From: Novosphingobium sp.
GTDB taxonomy: Bacteria > Pseudomonadota > Alphaproteobacteria > Sphingomonadales > Sphingomonadaceae
Reading direction: 5' to 3'
DNA: 14,021 bases
Assembly: GCA_020853995.1 (NCBI GenBank)
Contig: JADYXV010000257.1
Coordinates: forward strand, 1 to 14,021
In this document: piece by piece, positions 1-7,200 of the stretch
Layout of the letters: each line of letters opens with the position of its first letter
Position numbering within the stretch: the first letter of the stretch is position 1
Notes under the pieces: model-generated
Seen by the model: only the letters and a program-made list of their open reading frames with translations
Told to the model about the DNA's origin: nothing
The model's database searches: none
Program-made: the position numbers and the translations under genes

Positions 1-8
1 CTTTCGTA

Positions 9-986
9 ATGATCGCGACAACACCAACCGACATCCTGCGCTTCATTGCGGAACGACATGCAAGCCAGATTGAAACGGTGTTGGTCACGCTTGTGGGGAT
101 TGAAGGCGGCGCATCACGGGCCATTGGCGCGCAAATGGCCATTGACGCTAACGGACAACGCGCCGGATCCTTCTCCGGAGGCTGCATCGAAGATGCGGTC
201 GCGGAGGAGGCACTGGAGACGTTAAGCGACGGTTGGGGGCGGGTCGTGCGTTATGGCGTCGGTTCGCCCTATATCGATGTTCGCTTGCCCTGTGGCGGCG
301 GCATTGATCTGCTGTTTACGCCGCGCCCTCAATCGAGCGTCATCAGTGCAGTGTTGGACAAGCTGGAGCAGCGTGAGGCTGCGAGCATTGCGTTGCAGTG
401 TGACAGCATCACGATGTTACCTGCACTAACCCAGCGCGCGTGGAACGGGGAATGCCTGCACCATAATTACCAACCCGACCTGCGCATCTATGCCCTTGGC
501 CAGGGCGAAGACCTTACCGCATTCGCGCGTCTTGGCGCATATTTTGGCGCAGACATTCATGCCTTAACGCCGGACCGGACAGCGTTTGACCTGCTGGCAA
601 GCGATGGAATTGCTGCAACGTATTTGGCCACGCGCACTACTTTGCCGATCCCGCAAAGCGATCCGTGGAGCGCGATTGTCTTTTTGTTCCATGGCCCTGA
701 CTGGGAAGAGCAATTGTTGCCGCAAGCTCTTGCGCTGCCATCCTTCTATGTCGGCGCAATCGGCAGTCGCCGCACCCATGCCGCGCGGCTGGCCATGCTG
801 GAGAAGGCAGGCGTGCCGTTCGAAAAAATCAGTAGCATACGCGGGCACATCGGCCTGATCCCCGCTACACGGGATCCGGCAACGCTTGCACTATCGATCC
901 TGGGCGAAATCGTGGCCGATTTTAACACCTTGTCACAATGGTCACATTGGATGGGCCAGTCATTGGCTGGGACGACCATCGAGTGA
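9..986 (+). CDS. XdhC/CoxI-family molybdenum cofactor insertion protein
   Basis: The 325-residue product has the two-part XdhC layout. The N-terminal XdhC_CoxI domain (about residues 10-105) carries GSFSGGCIEDAV with Cys59 and then LPCGGGIDLLF. The C-terminal Rossmann-like domain (about 158-312) has FHGPDWEEQLLP, YVGAIGSRRTHAARL and IGLIPATRDPATLALSILGEIVA. Family members bind molybdenum cofactor, promote its sulfuration and insert it into xanthine-dehydrogenase/CO-dehydrogenase-type hydroxylases in the cytoplasm. The start ATG overlaps a TAA (bases 7-9) by one base, which suggests coupling to a gene cut off at the left edge; with only two codons visible I cannot identify it. The stop overlaps the next gene's GTG as GTGA. 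The target enzyme is not in the window. Confidence 0.9.
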   Translation: MIATTPTDILRFIAERHASQIETVLVTLVGIEGGASRAIGAQMAIDANGQRAGSFSGGCIEDAVAEEALETLSDGWGRVVRYGVGSPYIDVRLPCGGGIDLLFTPRPQSSVISAVLDKLEQREAASIALQCDSITMLPALTQRAWNGECLHHNYQPDLRIYALGQGEDLTAFARLGAYFGADIHALTPDRTAFDLLASDGIAATYLATRTTLPIPQSDPWSAIVFLFHGPDWEEQLLPQALALPSFYVGAIGSRRTHAARLAMLEKAGVPFEKISSIRGHIGLIPATRDPATLALSILGEIVADFNTLSQWSHWMGQSLAGTTIE

Positions 987-1525
987 CAGCGCTGATCCTG
1001 CTGGCAGCCGGACGAGGATCGCGGTTCGGTGGCGGCAAGCTGGGCGCACATCTTTCAGGAAAGCCCCTCGCCCGCCATGCCGCAGACCGGCTTGCCCGCT
1101 TGCCGTTCAGCCGTTTCATAGCCGTTTGTTCTAAGACAACGCCCGAACTTCCGGGGTTTGAGAGGGTAATGCTCGCCCCTGTTGATGGACCGATGTCGCG
1201 TTCGATTGCAGCAGGTATTGCAGCACTTCGGGCAGAACCATCGGTTCTTGTTGCCCTGGCAGACATGCCGTTGGTGCCATCATCGCACTTCGATGCGCTT
1301 TTGGTGGCGTTTGATGGTAATCTGGTGGCATCCCGTGTGCGCACGGTCCCGATGGTGCCCGCAGTTTTCGGAGCAAGGCATTTTGCGGCCTTGCAGCAAT
1401 TGACAGGAGACCGTGGGGCTGGCGGCTTGCTGCAAGATGCCCCCACAGTCGCGCTTGATCCCGATCTGGCGCTGGACATCGACACCCTGGATGATCTGAA
1501 GCGCGCAGAGGACGCCTTGAGATAG
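983..1525 (+). CDS. MobA/MocA-like molybdenum cofactor nucleotidyltransferase
   Basis: The product is 180 residues with a MobA-like NTP-transferase fold. It has the nucleotide-binding loop LLAAGRGSRFGGGK near the N terminus, a DGPMSRSIAAG segment, the metal-binding strand VLVALADMPLVP, and TGDRGAGGLL in the place of the family's GDxGxR region. MocA-type enzymes transfer CMP from CTP to molybdopterin (MobA uses GTP), giving the dinucleotide cofactor used by xanthine-oxidase-family hydroxylases. I chose GTG 983 because it overlaps the xdhC stop as GTGA and places MTALILLAAG at the N terminus as in the family. The ATG at 938 would add 15 residues lying entirely inside xdhC. Pairing with XdhC favours the MocA (CTP) role, but sequence alone does not settle CTP versus GTP. 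Confidence 0.85.
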   Translation: MTALILLAAGRGSRFGGGKLGAHLSGKPLARHAADRLARLPFSRFIAVCSKTTPELPGFERVMLAPVDGPMSRSIAAGIAALRAEPSVLVALADMPLVPSSHFDALLVAFDGNLVASRVRTVPMVPAVFGARHFAALQQLTGDRGAGGLLQDAPTVALDPDLALDIDTLDDLKRAEDALR

Positions 1526-1894
1526 CTGACAGACCATACTGTACGTCAAACAGCGCATAGCTCACTGCGGCCCCTCCCCCTAGCATTGCCTATGACTGTA
1601 AAACGGCGCTCCGCACAAGGTTGTAGATAGCGGATCGCCTTGGGAATGCTGTGTCTGCAAATGCGGAAATGAGGGACTAATGACAAATCAATAAGGCTGC
1701 TATCAGACTGCTCGCGGTCGTAAGCGACACCTTTTGAGCCTTTGCGCAACTGACGCAATGTGCCGGAAAAGCAGGCAAAACAGTTTGCGAAATTGTCGTG
1801 TCGGCAATCCGCCATGCTTTTTCATTGTACGACGTGCCAATCAACGCCTCCGTCCTTCCAGCGAAAAATCTTTACGTGTTACCTGCGAAGACTC
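1526..1894. other. 369-bp gene-free stretch after the XdhC/MobA pair
   Basis: No open frame here has a convincing start, ribosome site and family match. Visible elements are a small GTCG/CGAC hairpin followed by ACCTTTT (1717-1735), which might be a weak terminator for the XdhC/MobA transcript, and a TTGCGCAA palindrome (1742-1749) inside a 16-mer found again upstream of the histidine kinase. The stretch runs into the strong plus-strand terminator at 1895-1929, so it could be a long 3' untranslated region or hold a small RNA. I find no good -35/-10 pair for a separate promoter. Confidence 0.5.
1739..1754. repeat. 16-mer CCTTTGCGCAACTGAC, copy 1
   Basis: This 16-mer contains the perfect 8-bp palindrome TTGCGCAA. 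It recurs with a single mismatch (C to G) at 12475-12490, in the leader of the histidine kinase. Both copies are intergenic. It could be a shared regulator site; chance is not excluded. Confidence 0.35.
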
Positions 1895-1929
1895 GGCCGC
1901 CCGTTCCAACGAACCGGCGGCCTTTTTTT
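1895..1929 (+). terminator. Strong rho-independent terminator (plus strand)
   Basis: A perfect 7-bp stem GGCCGCC (1895-1901) / GGCGGCC (1916-1922) continues past a C-C mismatch into GTTC/GAAC closing a 4-base loop, and is followed by seven T (1923-1929). The T run is on the plus-strand side, so it ends rightward transcription. It lies only two bases beyond the stop of the leftward sulfotransferase gene. In the minus direction the stem is followed by GAGTCTTC, with no T run, so it is at best a weak terminator for that gene. Confidence 0.85.
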
Positions 1930-1931
1930 GC

Positions 1932-3500
1932 CTAATCGAGCGGAATACCGTTGGCCGTGAAGAATGCCTTGACCTCGGCAAGGCTGGCCTCATGGGCACG
2001 CCAGCGACCTACGGCTTTTGTATTGATTGGTTGACGCACTTGCTGGGCACTTGGCGTTGCGACCGCAGCTTCGTTTCGATGGAATTCGAGACAGGCCGGA
2101 TCCCATGCCAAGCCGCAATGTGCCAGCATGCGTCGTGATTGGACTTCCTGATCAGCGACGAGTTGTTCGTAACTCACTTCGTGGATACGTCCGGGGAAAC
2201 GCTGCCTCCAGAACCCCATGATCCGCTGGAACATCAAAACATAACGTGCGGTGTCCATCAGATCATAGGACCAGCGGTAATAAGGCGAGCCGGTTGCAAA
2301 CAGGTGTTTGTAATTGCTCCAGACGCTGTCCATCGCCCCGCGCCGCAAACACACGATGTTGGCATTGGGCAAGGCTTCGATAATCCAGCCGATGTAGAGA
2401 AAGTTCAGCGGGAACTTGTCCACGAAACGGGAACCTTTTGCGCCGCTATTCTGGCGTGCGCGTGCCAGGTAAAGTTCACCCAGAGTCTGTGCCGAAAGGC
2501 CGGACAATCCGTCGATGGTTTCTTCGTCCAGAACGAGGCGCGATGGGGATTTTGCCAATTGCTTCACCGCCAGTGGCATCGCTTGCAATTCACCTGCCGA
2601 TGTCACTTGTGGATGGGATGAAAGTATCCGGTCCACCAGCGTAGTGCCGGTCCGCGGCAACCCGACCACGAACAGAGGCGCATCGATCAACGTGCTGTCG
2701 CTGACCATCGGCAAACTGTGCGCGAAAGTGTGGCGTACAGCTTCGAAAAGAGCCTCATCTTGCGCTATATCATAATTAAGCCGGGTGCGGTGATTAGCGT
2801 TGCCTTTCGCAAGGTGGGCAAACGCTTCGGCATCGCGGCCCATATCTTCCAGCGCAGCTGCCGCCGCATAGTGCAAGCGCACCGCATCCAGCGAATCTGG
2901 ACCGCTCTGTAGCGCGGTTTCGATTTGGTTGACGAGAGCCGGAGTAGCCTTGCGTTTCAATCCGGCCAGACCAAGATGCGCGCGTCCGTGCGCGGGCTCC
3001 TGCGCTATGATTGCTTCATACTGTTCGGCCGCATTCTGAACCTTGCCAAAAAAGCCGAGCGTGCTGGCAAGGTTGAAACGGTAGTCGGAAACGTCAGGCG
3101 CCGCTGCAACTGCACGCTGGAACAAAGGCAATGCTTCATCGTGGTTACCGAGGCGGACGAAAACGCAGCCGATGGTATCCAATACGAAGGGATCGCTGCT
3201 TGAAGCAGCCGAAGCCGCCCTCGCTGCGACCATAGCCTCCGCTTCACGCCGTGCGGTGATAAGTATCCTCGCTTGTTGTGCAAGATATTCCACATTATCT
3301 GGCTGGGCAGTGACCGCAATGGTAATGTGAGCAAGCGCTTCGGCAATTTTCCCTGCTTCAATGCATACAATTGCGGCAACAAAGGAAGCCTCTGGATCCT
3401 TTGGATTTTTGCCGAGCGCCAGTGCAGCCTCGCGCAATGCACGGGCATTGTCCCCTGATGCCAGCAATTGGCGCAAAGAGTGGGACGCCGGAGTTGTCAT
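1932..3500 (-). CDS. TPR-repeat sulfotransferase family protein
   Basis: The product is 522 residues. The N-terminal half (about 20-240) is alpha-helical TPR-like sequence, with units near 37-70, 105-138 and 140-172. The C-terminal half is a PAPS-dependent sulfotransferase domain. The 5'-phosphosulfate loop is FVVGLPRTGTTLVDRILSSH (277-296). The 3'-phosphate site is LRRGAMDSVWSNYKH, with Arg386 and Ser392 as likely ligands. FVDKFPLNF and QPINTKAVGRW near the C terminus are typical of bacterial Sulfotransfer_3-type proteins. There is no signal peptide or membrane segment, so it is probably cytoplasmic. The acceptor (lipid, glycan, protein or small metabolite) cannot be read from sequence; the TPR part probably binds a protein or peptide partner. 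It stands alone, with no PAPS-synthesis gene nearby. Confidence 0.88.
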   Translation of the reverse strand: MTTPASHSLRQLLASGDNARALREAALALGKNPKDPEASFVAAIVCIEAGKIAEALAHITIAVTAQPDNVEYLAQQARILITARREAEAMVAARAASAASSSDPFVLDTIGCVFVRLGNHDEALPLFQRAVAAAPDVSDYRFNLASTLGFFGKVQNAAEQYEAIIAQEPAHGRAHLGLAGLKRKATPALVNQIETALQSGPDSLDAVRLHYAAAAALEDMGRDAEAFAHLAKGNANHRTRLNYDIAQDEALFEAVRHTFAHSLPMVSDSTLIDAPLFVVGLPRTGTTLVDRILSSHPQVTSAGELQAMPLAVKQLAKSPSRLVLDEETIDGLSGLSAQTLGELYLARARQNSGAKGSRFVDKFPLNFLYIGWIIEALPNANIVCLRRGAMDSVWSNYKHLFATGSPYYRWSYDLMDTARYVLMFQRIMGFWRQRFPGRIHEVSYEQLVADQEVQSRRMLAHCGLAWDPACLEFHRNEAAVATPSAQQVRQPINTKAVGRWRAHEASLAEVKAFFTANGIPLD

Positions 3501-3692
3501 TCAGCAAAATCAGACAGACGGTGCGCGGCTGGCAAGGTCATCAACCAGGCCACCGGCAGATCATTCTTGAACCGCATGTCAAAGCCGGGACAAAGTGATC
3601 CATGCTGCACGTCTAATCGCCCTGACTGCGCGAAAGCGCCATAACTTATATTGTTGCTACAACGCTACTCTCGCCGACCTGCGCCGGTCGTA

Positions 3693-3704
3693 CGTCAATT
3701 GACG
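3693..3704. promoter_or_regulatory. Perfect 12-bp palindrome CGTCAATTGACG
   Basis: It lies in the 235-bp gap between the sulfotransferase start and the Lrp gene's stop, about 190 bp upstream of the sulfotransferase. A short hairpin, CGACC (3675-3679) / GGTCG (3686-3690), lies beside it. It may be an operator for a dimeric regulator. No T run follows, so it is not a terminator. Confidence 0.4.
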
Positions 3705-3735
3705 CATTTCACTTCAAAATTACAGGCCGCCGGCT

Positions 3736-4227
3736 TTATAGAGAGGTGTCCGGCATGCGGCGCAAAGGATAGCCGCGCATTTGCTTGATACGCCGCAGCG
3801 AAAAGCTTGAACGCATGGCCGATACGCCTGGTAAGCGTGCCAGACAATCGCGGTGGATAGAGTCATAGTGGGCCAAGTCTGCTGCTGCTACGCGTAAAAG
3901 ATAGTCCGCAGAGCCGGACATCAGGTGGCATTCAAGGATATCATCAAAATCGGCGACTGCGCGTTCAAACCGGTCCATTGCCTCGCGACTTTGGCTGGTC
4001 AGCGTTATCTCGACAAATACCTCGACTGTCAGGCCGAGCTTGCGCGGATCAAGCCGCGCGCTGTACCCGGCGATAATGCCCGTCTGCTCAAACGCCTTTA
4101 TCCTGCGGTGGCAAGCAGAGGGCGAGAGCGCGACCTTTTCGGCTAGTTCGGCAACCGAAATCGCCGAATCAGTTTGTAGAGCCTCAAGCAGAACCATATC
4201 TGGTCGATCGTTGATGATATTTCCCAT
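3736..4227 (-). CDS. Lrp/AsnC-family transcriptional regulator (likely AldR-like)
   Basis: The product is 163 residues, the usual Lrp/AsnC length. The N-terminal winged helix-turn-helix includes ISVAELAEKVALSPSACHRRIKAFEQTGIIAGYSARLDPRKLGL (about 23-66). The C-terminal RAM/AsnC ligand domain includes VEVFVEITLTSQ and ECHLMSGSADYLLRVAAADL. It starts at ATG 4227 behind a good ribosome site, GGGGAGA five bases upstream. It is divergent from alanine dehydrogenase across 128 bp, a classic arrangement in which an Lrp-type protein senses alanine or another amino acid and activates ald. The role as regulator of ald is inferred from position; the family assignment is firm. Confidence 0.92.
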   Translation of the reverse strand: MGNIINDRPDMVLLEALQTDSAISVAELAEKVALSPSACHRRIKAFEQTGIIAGYSARLDPRKLGLTVEVFVEITLTSQSREAMDRFERAVADFDDILECHLMSGSADYLLRVAAADLAHYDSIHRDCLARLPGVSAMRSSFSLRRIKQMRGYPLRRMPDTSL

Positions 4228-4247
4228 TTATTCTCCCCTAAATGGAA

Positions 4248-4275
4248 ATTATCACCAAAATACCCTCTAACCAAG
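4248..4275 (-). promoter_or_regulatory. Candidate promoter of the Lrp-type gene
   Basis: Read leftward there is a GATAAT -10 element (4253 to 4248) preceded, 16 bases upstream, by CTTGGT (4275 to 4270). The -35 match is poor. Transcription would begin about 15-20 bases before the start codon. Confidence 0.35.
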
Positions 4276-4284
4276 CCATTATTA

Positions 4285-4297
4285 GGCATTTTATGCC
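4285..4297. promoter_or_regulatory. Inverted repeat in the lrp/ald divergent region
   Basis: GGCAT-TTT-ATGCC is a perfect 5-bp inverted repeat with a 3-base AT centre, in the AT-rich divergent promoter region. It is a plausible half or whole site for the Lrp-family regulator encoded next door, whose family binds partially symmetric sites of about 15 bp. Function is inferred from position. Confidence 0.45.
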
Positions 4298-4355
4298 GGA
4301 GAAAGCGGGATATTCTGGCGACAACAGATAAGTCCGTCATCCGAGGAGCATCGCC

Positions 4356-5471
4356 ATGCGTGTTGGCACCGTCCGTGAGATAAAGAACCACGAATACCGC
4401 GTCGGATTGACGCCCGAAAGCGTCCGCGAACTGGCAGCGAACGGGCATGACGTTTGGGTGGAAACGGGTGCAGGCACAGGCATTGGCGCAAGCGATGCAG
4501 ACTATGCAGCAGCTGGCGCAATAATCCAGCCTGACGCCAAGACCGTGTTCGACGGTTGCGAAATGATCGTCAAGGTGAAAGAGCCGCAGGCGGTGGAGCG
4601 GGCGATGTTGCGCAAGGGCCAGATCCTTTACACCTACCTGCACCTTGCGCCCGATCCAGAGCAGACGGCAGATTTGGTAAAATCCGGCGTTACGGCAATA
4701 GCCTATGAAACCGTGACTGGTGCAGGCAATACCTTACCCTTGCTGAAACCGATGAGTCAGGTAGCCGGGCGCATGGCCATTCAGGCTGGTGCGACTGCAC
4801 TGGAGAAGGCCAATGGCGGCCGAGGCGTGTTGCTTGGTGGCGTTCCGGGGGTGTTGCCCGGTAAGGTGGTGGTCATCGGCGGTGGTGTTGTAGGGGTGAA
4901 TGCTGCACAAATGGCGGTTGGCATGGGGGCAGACGTCACAATCCTCGACCGCGACCCCGATGTGCTCGAACGGCTCGACAATCATTTTGAAGGACGTGCC
5001 CGGACGCTGTTCTCGGGAAAGGCAGCGCTCGCCAGCCTTGTGGCCGAAGCAGACCTTGTGATCGGTGCAGTACTGATCCCCGGTGCTGCTGCGCCCAATC
5101 TTGTCACGCGTGACATGCTGAAGACCATGCAGCCGGGCGCGGTTCTGGTTGACGTTGCAATTGACCAGGGCGGTTGCTTTGAAACCAGCCACGCCACAAC
5201 CCATGCAGAGCCTACTTATGTTGTCGATGGTGTGGTGCATTATTGCGTGGCGAACATGCCGGGTGCTGTTGCGCGCACCAGCACTTATGCGCTGAACAAC
5301 GTCACCCTGCCGCACGCATTGCGTATTGCCAACAAGGGCTGGAAAGACGCCCTGCGCGCTGACAAGAATCTGGCAGCAGGTCTGAACGTGCATGAAGGCA
5401 AAGTGACGTACGAAGCTGTAGCGCGCGAGTTGGGATATGATTACACTCCGGTTGAAGATGTCCTTGCCTGA
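4356..5471 (+). CDS. ald: Alanine dehydrogenase
   Basis: The 371-residue product matches the family's usual length. It catalyses reversible NAD-dependent oxidative deamination of L-alanine to pyruvate and ammonia in the cytoplasm. Known active-site residues are in register: Arg15 (HEYRVGLTP), Lys75 (IVKVKEPQ), His96 (YTYLHLAPD) and Asp270 (VDVAIDQGG). The NAD-binding Rossmann loop is VVVIGGGVVGVNAAQMA (171-187), and the C-terminal HYCVANMPGAVARTSTYAL is a family signature. The start is fixed by GAGGAG (4343-4348) seven bases before the ATG. It is divergent from the Lrp-type regulator, which probably controls it. Its last 31 bp overlap the 3' end of the opposing FAD oxidoreductase gene. It probably lets the cell use alanine as carbon and nitrogen source. 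Confidence 0.97.
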   Translation: MRVGTVREIKNHEYRVGLTPESVRELAANGHDVWVETGAGTGIGASDADYAAAGAIIQPDAKTVFDGCEMIVKVKEPQAVERAMLRKGQILYTYLHLAPDPEQTADLVKSGVTAIAYETVTGAGNTLPLLKPMSQVAGRMAIQAGATALEKANGGRGVLLGGVPGVLPGKVVVIGGGVVGVNAAQMAVGMGADVTILDRDPDVLERLDNHFEGRARTLFSGKAALASLVAEADLVIGAVLIPGAAAPNLVTRDMLKTMQPGAVLVDVAIDQGGCFETSHATTHAEPTYVVDGVVHYCVANMPGAVARTSTYALNNVTLPHALRIANKGWKDALRADKNLAAGLNVHEGKVTYEAVARELGYDYTPVEDVLA

Positions 5472-7081
5472 TTGTGATGCAGCAACTTCCACACCACTGA
5501 CCTGTCACGCATGATCTGCGCCGCCGCGTTGTGGCCTGGGGCACCGGTTACGCCGCCGCCGGGATGCGTGCCAGATCCGCACATGTAAAGGCCTTTGACT
5601 GGCGAGCGGTAATCGCCGTGCCCCAGAACTGGACGCGCCGCCCAAAGCTGATCGAGGCCCATAGTACCGTGGAAGATGTCACCCCCGATCAGGCCGAACT
5701 TGCGTTCAAGAACGAGAGGCGAGTGGATTTGGCGGGCGATGATGCTGTTTTTGAAATTGGGTGCATGCACATTGACTGTATCGATGATCAAATCGGCCAC
5801 TTCTTCGCGGCAATCATCCCAGCTTTTGCCTCCAGGAAGCTTGGGGGCGAATTGCTGGCAAAACAGACTAGCGACATGTTGGCCCGGCGGAGCAAGGCTG
5901 TCATCCACCGTTGAGGGAATCTTGATTTCGACAATCGGCTTTTTCGACCAGCCGTACTGCTGCGCATCGATAAATGCCTGATCCATGTAATCCATGCCGG
6001 GCGCGATGATAATTCCGGCCGTGTGATGTTCCGCCAAGGTCTTGCCCGGCAACACGGTGAAATCTGGCAATTCCGATAGTGCCACATTCATGCGGAAGGT
6101 GCCCGAGCCGGTCTTGTAACCCTTGATCCGGCGGTTGAAATCCTCATCCAGATCGCTGGCATCAACCAGTTGGCGATAGAGCAGTGCGGGACCAACGTTA
6201 GCGGCAACGATGGGAGCGTAAAGCTCCTCACCGCTCTCCAGCTTTACGCCCTGCGCTTTGCCATTGCTGACCAGCACTTTGGCAACCGGTGCTTCGAGCG
6301 TGATCTCTACGCCTGCACCGGCGCAAGCCTTGGCCATTGCCTGGGTGATCGCGCCCATGCCGCCGACCGCATGCCCCCACGCGCCAGGCTTACCATTCAC
6401 CTCTCCAAATACGTGGTGCAGCAGGACATAAGCGGAACCGGGCGTGGACACCCCCGCGTAATTGCCAACGACGGCGTCAAAAGCGAAAGCGGACTTCACA
6501 TGATCGTTTTCGAACCAGCCATCGAGGAAATCCCGCGCGGATTTGGGGAATATGTCGAGCAAATCGCGCTGGGTGGAAAGGTCCATCTGCGACAGGGGCC
6601 ATCCTTGCTGAGCAGCCGCGAACAAAGCGCGTAAACCGCCACCGATGTTCGGCGGGCACTGCAGAGCGATGTTGCGCAAGACGTTTGCCATTTTTTCCAG
6701 AGCCGCATCGTAGGCAGGATAAGCTGCTGCGTCATTGCTGGAAAAACGCGCGAACTCTGCCTCGGTGCGGCCCGGGCCCCCGCCCAGTTTGAGGAATGTG
6801 TTTTCAAACGGGAAGAAGTTGCTGATCGTGCGCTCGATTACGCGATAGCCATGATCGTGGAGTGCCATGTCAGCGATGACTTTTGGCCGGAGCAGGCTGA
6901 CGGTATAGCTGGCAGTTGAATTGCGGAAACCGGGGTGGAACTCTTCGGTAACTGCAGCACCCCCGACTATATCGCGCCTTTCAAGAACTCGGACTTTCAT
7001 CCCCGCTTTGGCAAGATAAAATGCGCATACAAGGCCATTATGGCCCCCGCCGATGATCAAAGCGTCATACCGGTTGGTCAT
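5441..7081 (-). CDS. FAD-dependent oxidoreductase, phytoene dehydrogenase-related (COG1233/PYROXD2-like)
   Basis: The product is 546 residues. The N-terminal dinucleotide-binding motif, ALIIGGGHNGLVCAFYLAKAG, has the GxGxxG glycines at 11, 13 and 16 and ends in VLERRDIVGG. The C-terminal FAD motif is GLYMCGSGTHPGGGVTGAPG followed by HNAAAQIM (497-524). These two blocks plus the length fit the phytoene-desaturase-like/PYROXD2 group rather than true carotenoid desaturases, and no carotenoid gene is nearby. The substrate is unknown. It starts at ATG 7081 with GAGGAG nine bases upstream. A hairpin separates it from the ferulate genes, so it probably has its own promoter despite sharing their strand. 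Its stop lies inside the ald coding region, giving a tail-to-tail overlap of 31 bp. Confidence 0.88.
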   Translation of the reverse strand: MTNRYDALIIGGGHNGLVCAFYLAKAGMKVRVLERRDIVGGAAVTEEFHPGFRNSTASYTVSLLRPKVIADMALHDHGYRVIERTISNFFPFENTFLKLGGGPGRTEAEFARFSSNDAAAYPAYDAALEKMANVLRNIALQCPPNIGGGLRALFAAAQQGWPLSQMDLSTQRDLLDIFPKSARDFLDGWFENDHVKSAFAFDAVVGNYAGVSTPGSAYVLLHHVFGEVNGKPGAWGHAVGGMGAITQAMAKACAGAGVEITLEAPVAKVLVSNGKAQGVKLESGEELYAPIVAANVGPALLYRQLVDASDLDEDFNRRIKGYKTGSGTFRMNVALSELPDFTVLPGKTLAEHHTAGIIIAPGMDYMDQAFIDAQQYGWSKKPIVEIKIPSTVDDSLAPPGQHVASLFCQQFAPKLPGGKSWDDCREEVADLIIDTVNVHAPNFKNSIIARQIHSPLVLERKFGLIGGDIFHGTMGLDQLWAARPVLGHGDYRSPVKGLYMCGSGTHPGGGVTGAPGHNAAAQIMRDRSVVWKLLHHNQARTSSTGV

Positions 7082-7147
7082 ATGGCGAACTCCTCGCCCA
7101 AACCTGATCGTTTCCTATACGCATTGCAAGAACCTTTCCCGGTTCCG

Positions 7148-7188
7148 CATAAAGCAAAGGCCCCGGCCACTGTCGCGACCGGGGCCTT
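7148..7188 (-). terminator. Rho-independent terminator after the hydratase/lyase gene
   Basis: A perfect 10-bp stem, AAGGCCCCGG (7157-7166) / CCGGGGCCTT (7179-7188), has a 12-base loop. On the minus strand the stem is followed by TGCTTTAT, a moderately T-rich tail; on the plus strand no T run follows. It lies 12 bases past the stop of the hydratase gene and so should end the aldehyde dehydrogenase-hydratase transcript before the FAD oxidoreductase gene. Confidence 0.75.
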
Positions 7189-7200
7189 ATGAGGCGAAGC

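Noticed and set aside
938..982. The longer start (ATG 938) for the MobA-like protein.
   Set aside because: The extra 15 residues lie inside xdhC, and the family N terminus begins at TALILLAAG, matching GTG 983.
5788..6087. Shadow open frames within the FAD oxidoreductase gene, on both strands.
   Set aside because: They overlap an uninterrupted 546-residue protein with both FAD motifs and have no independent start signals.
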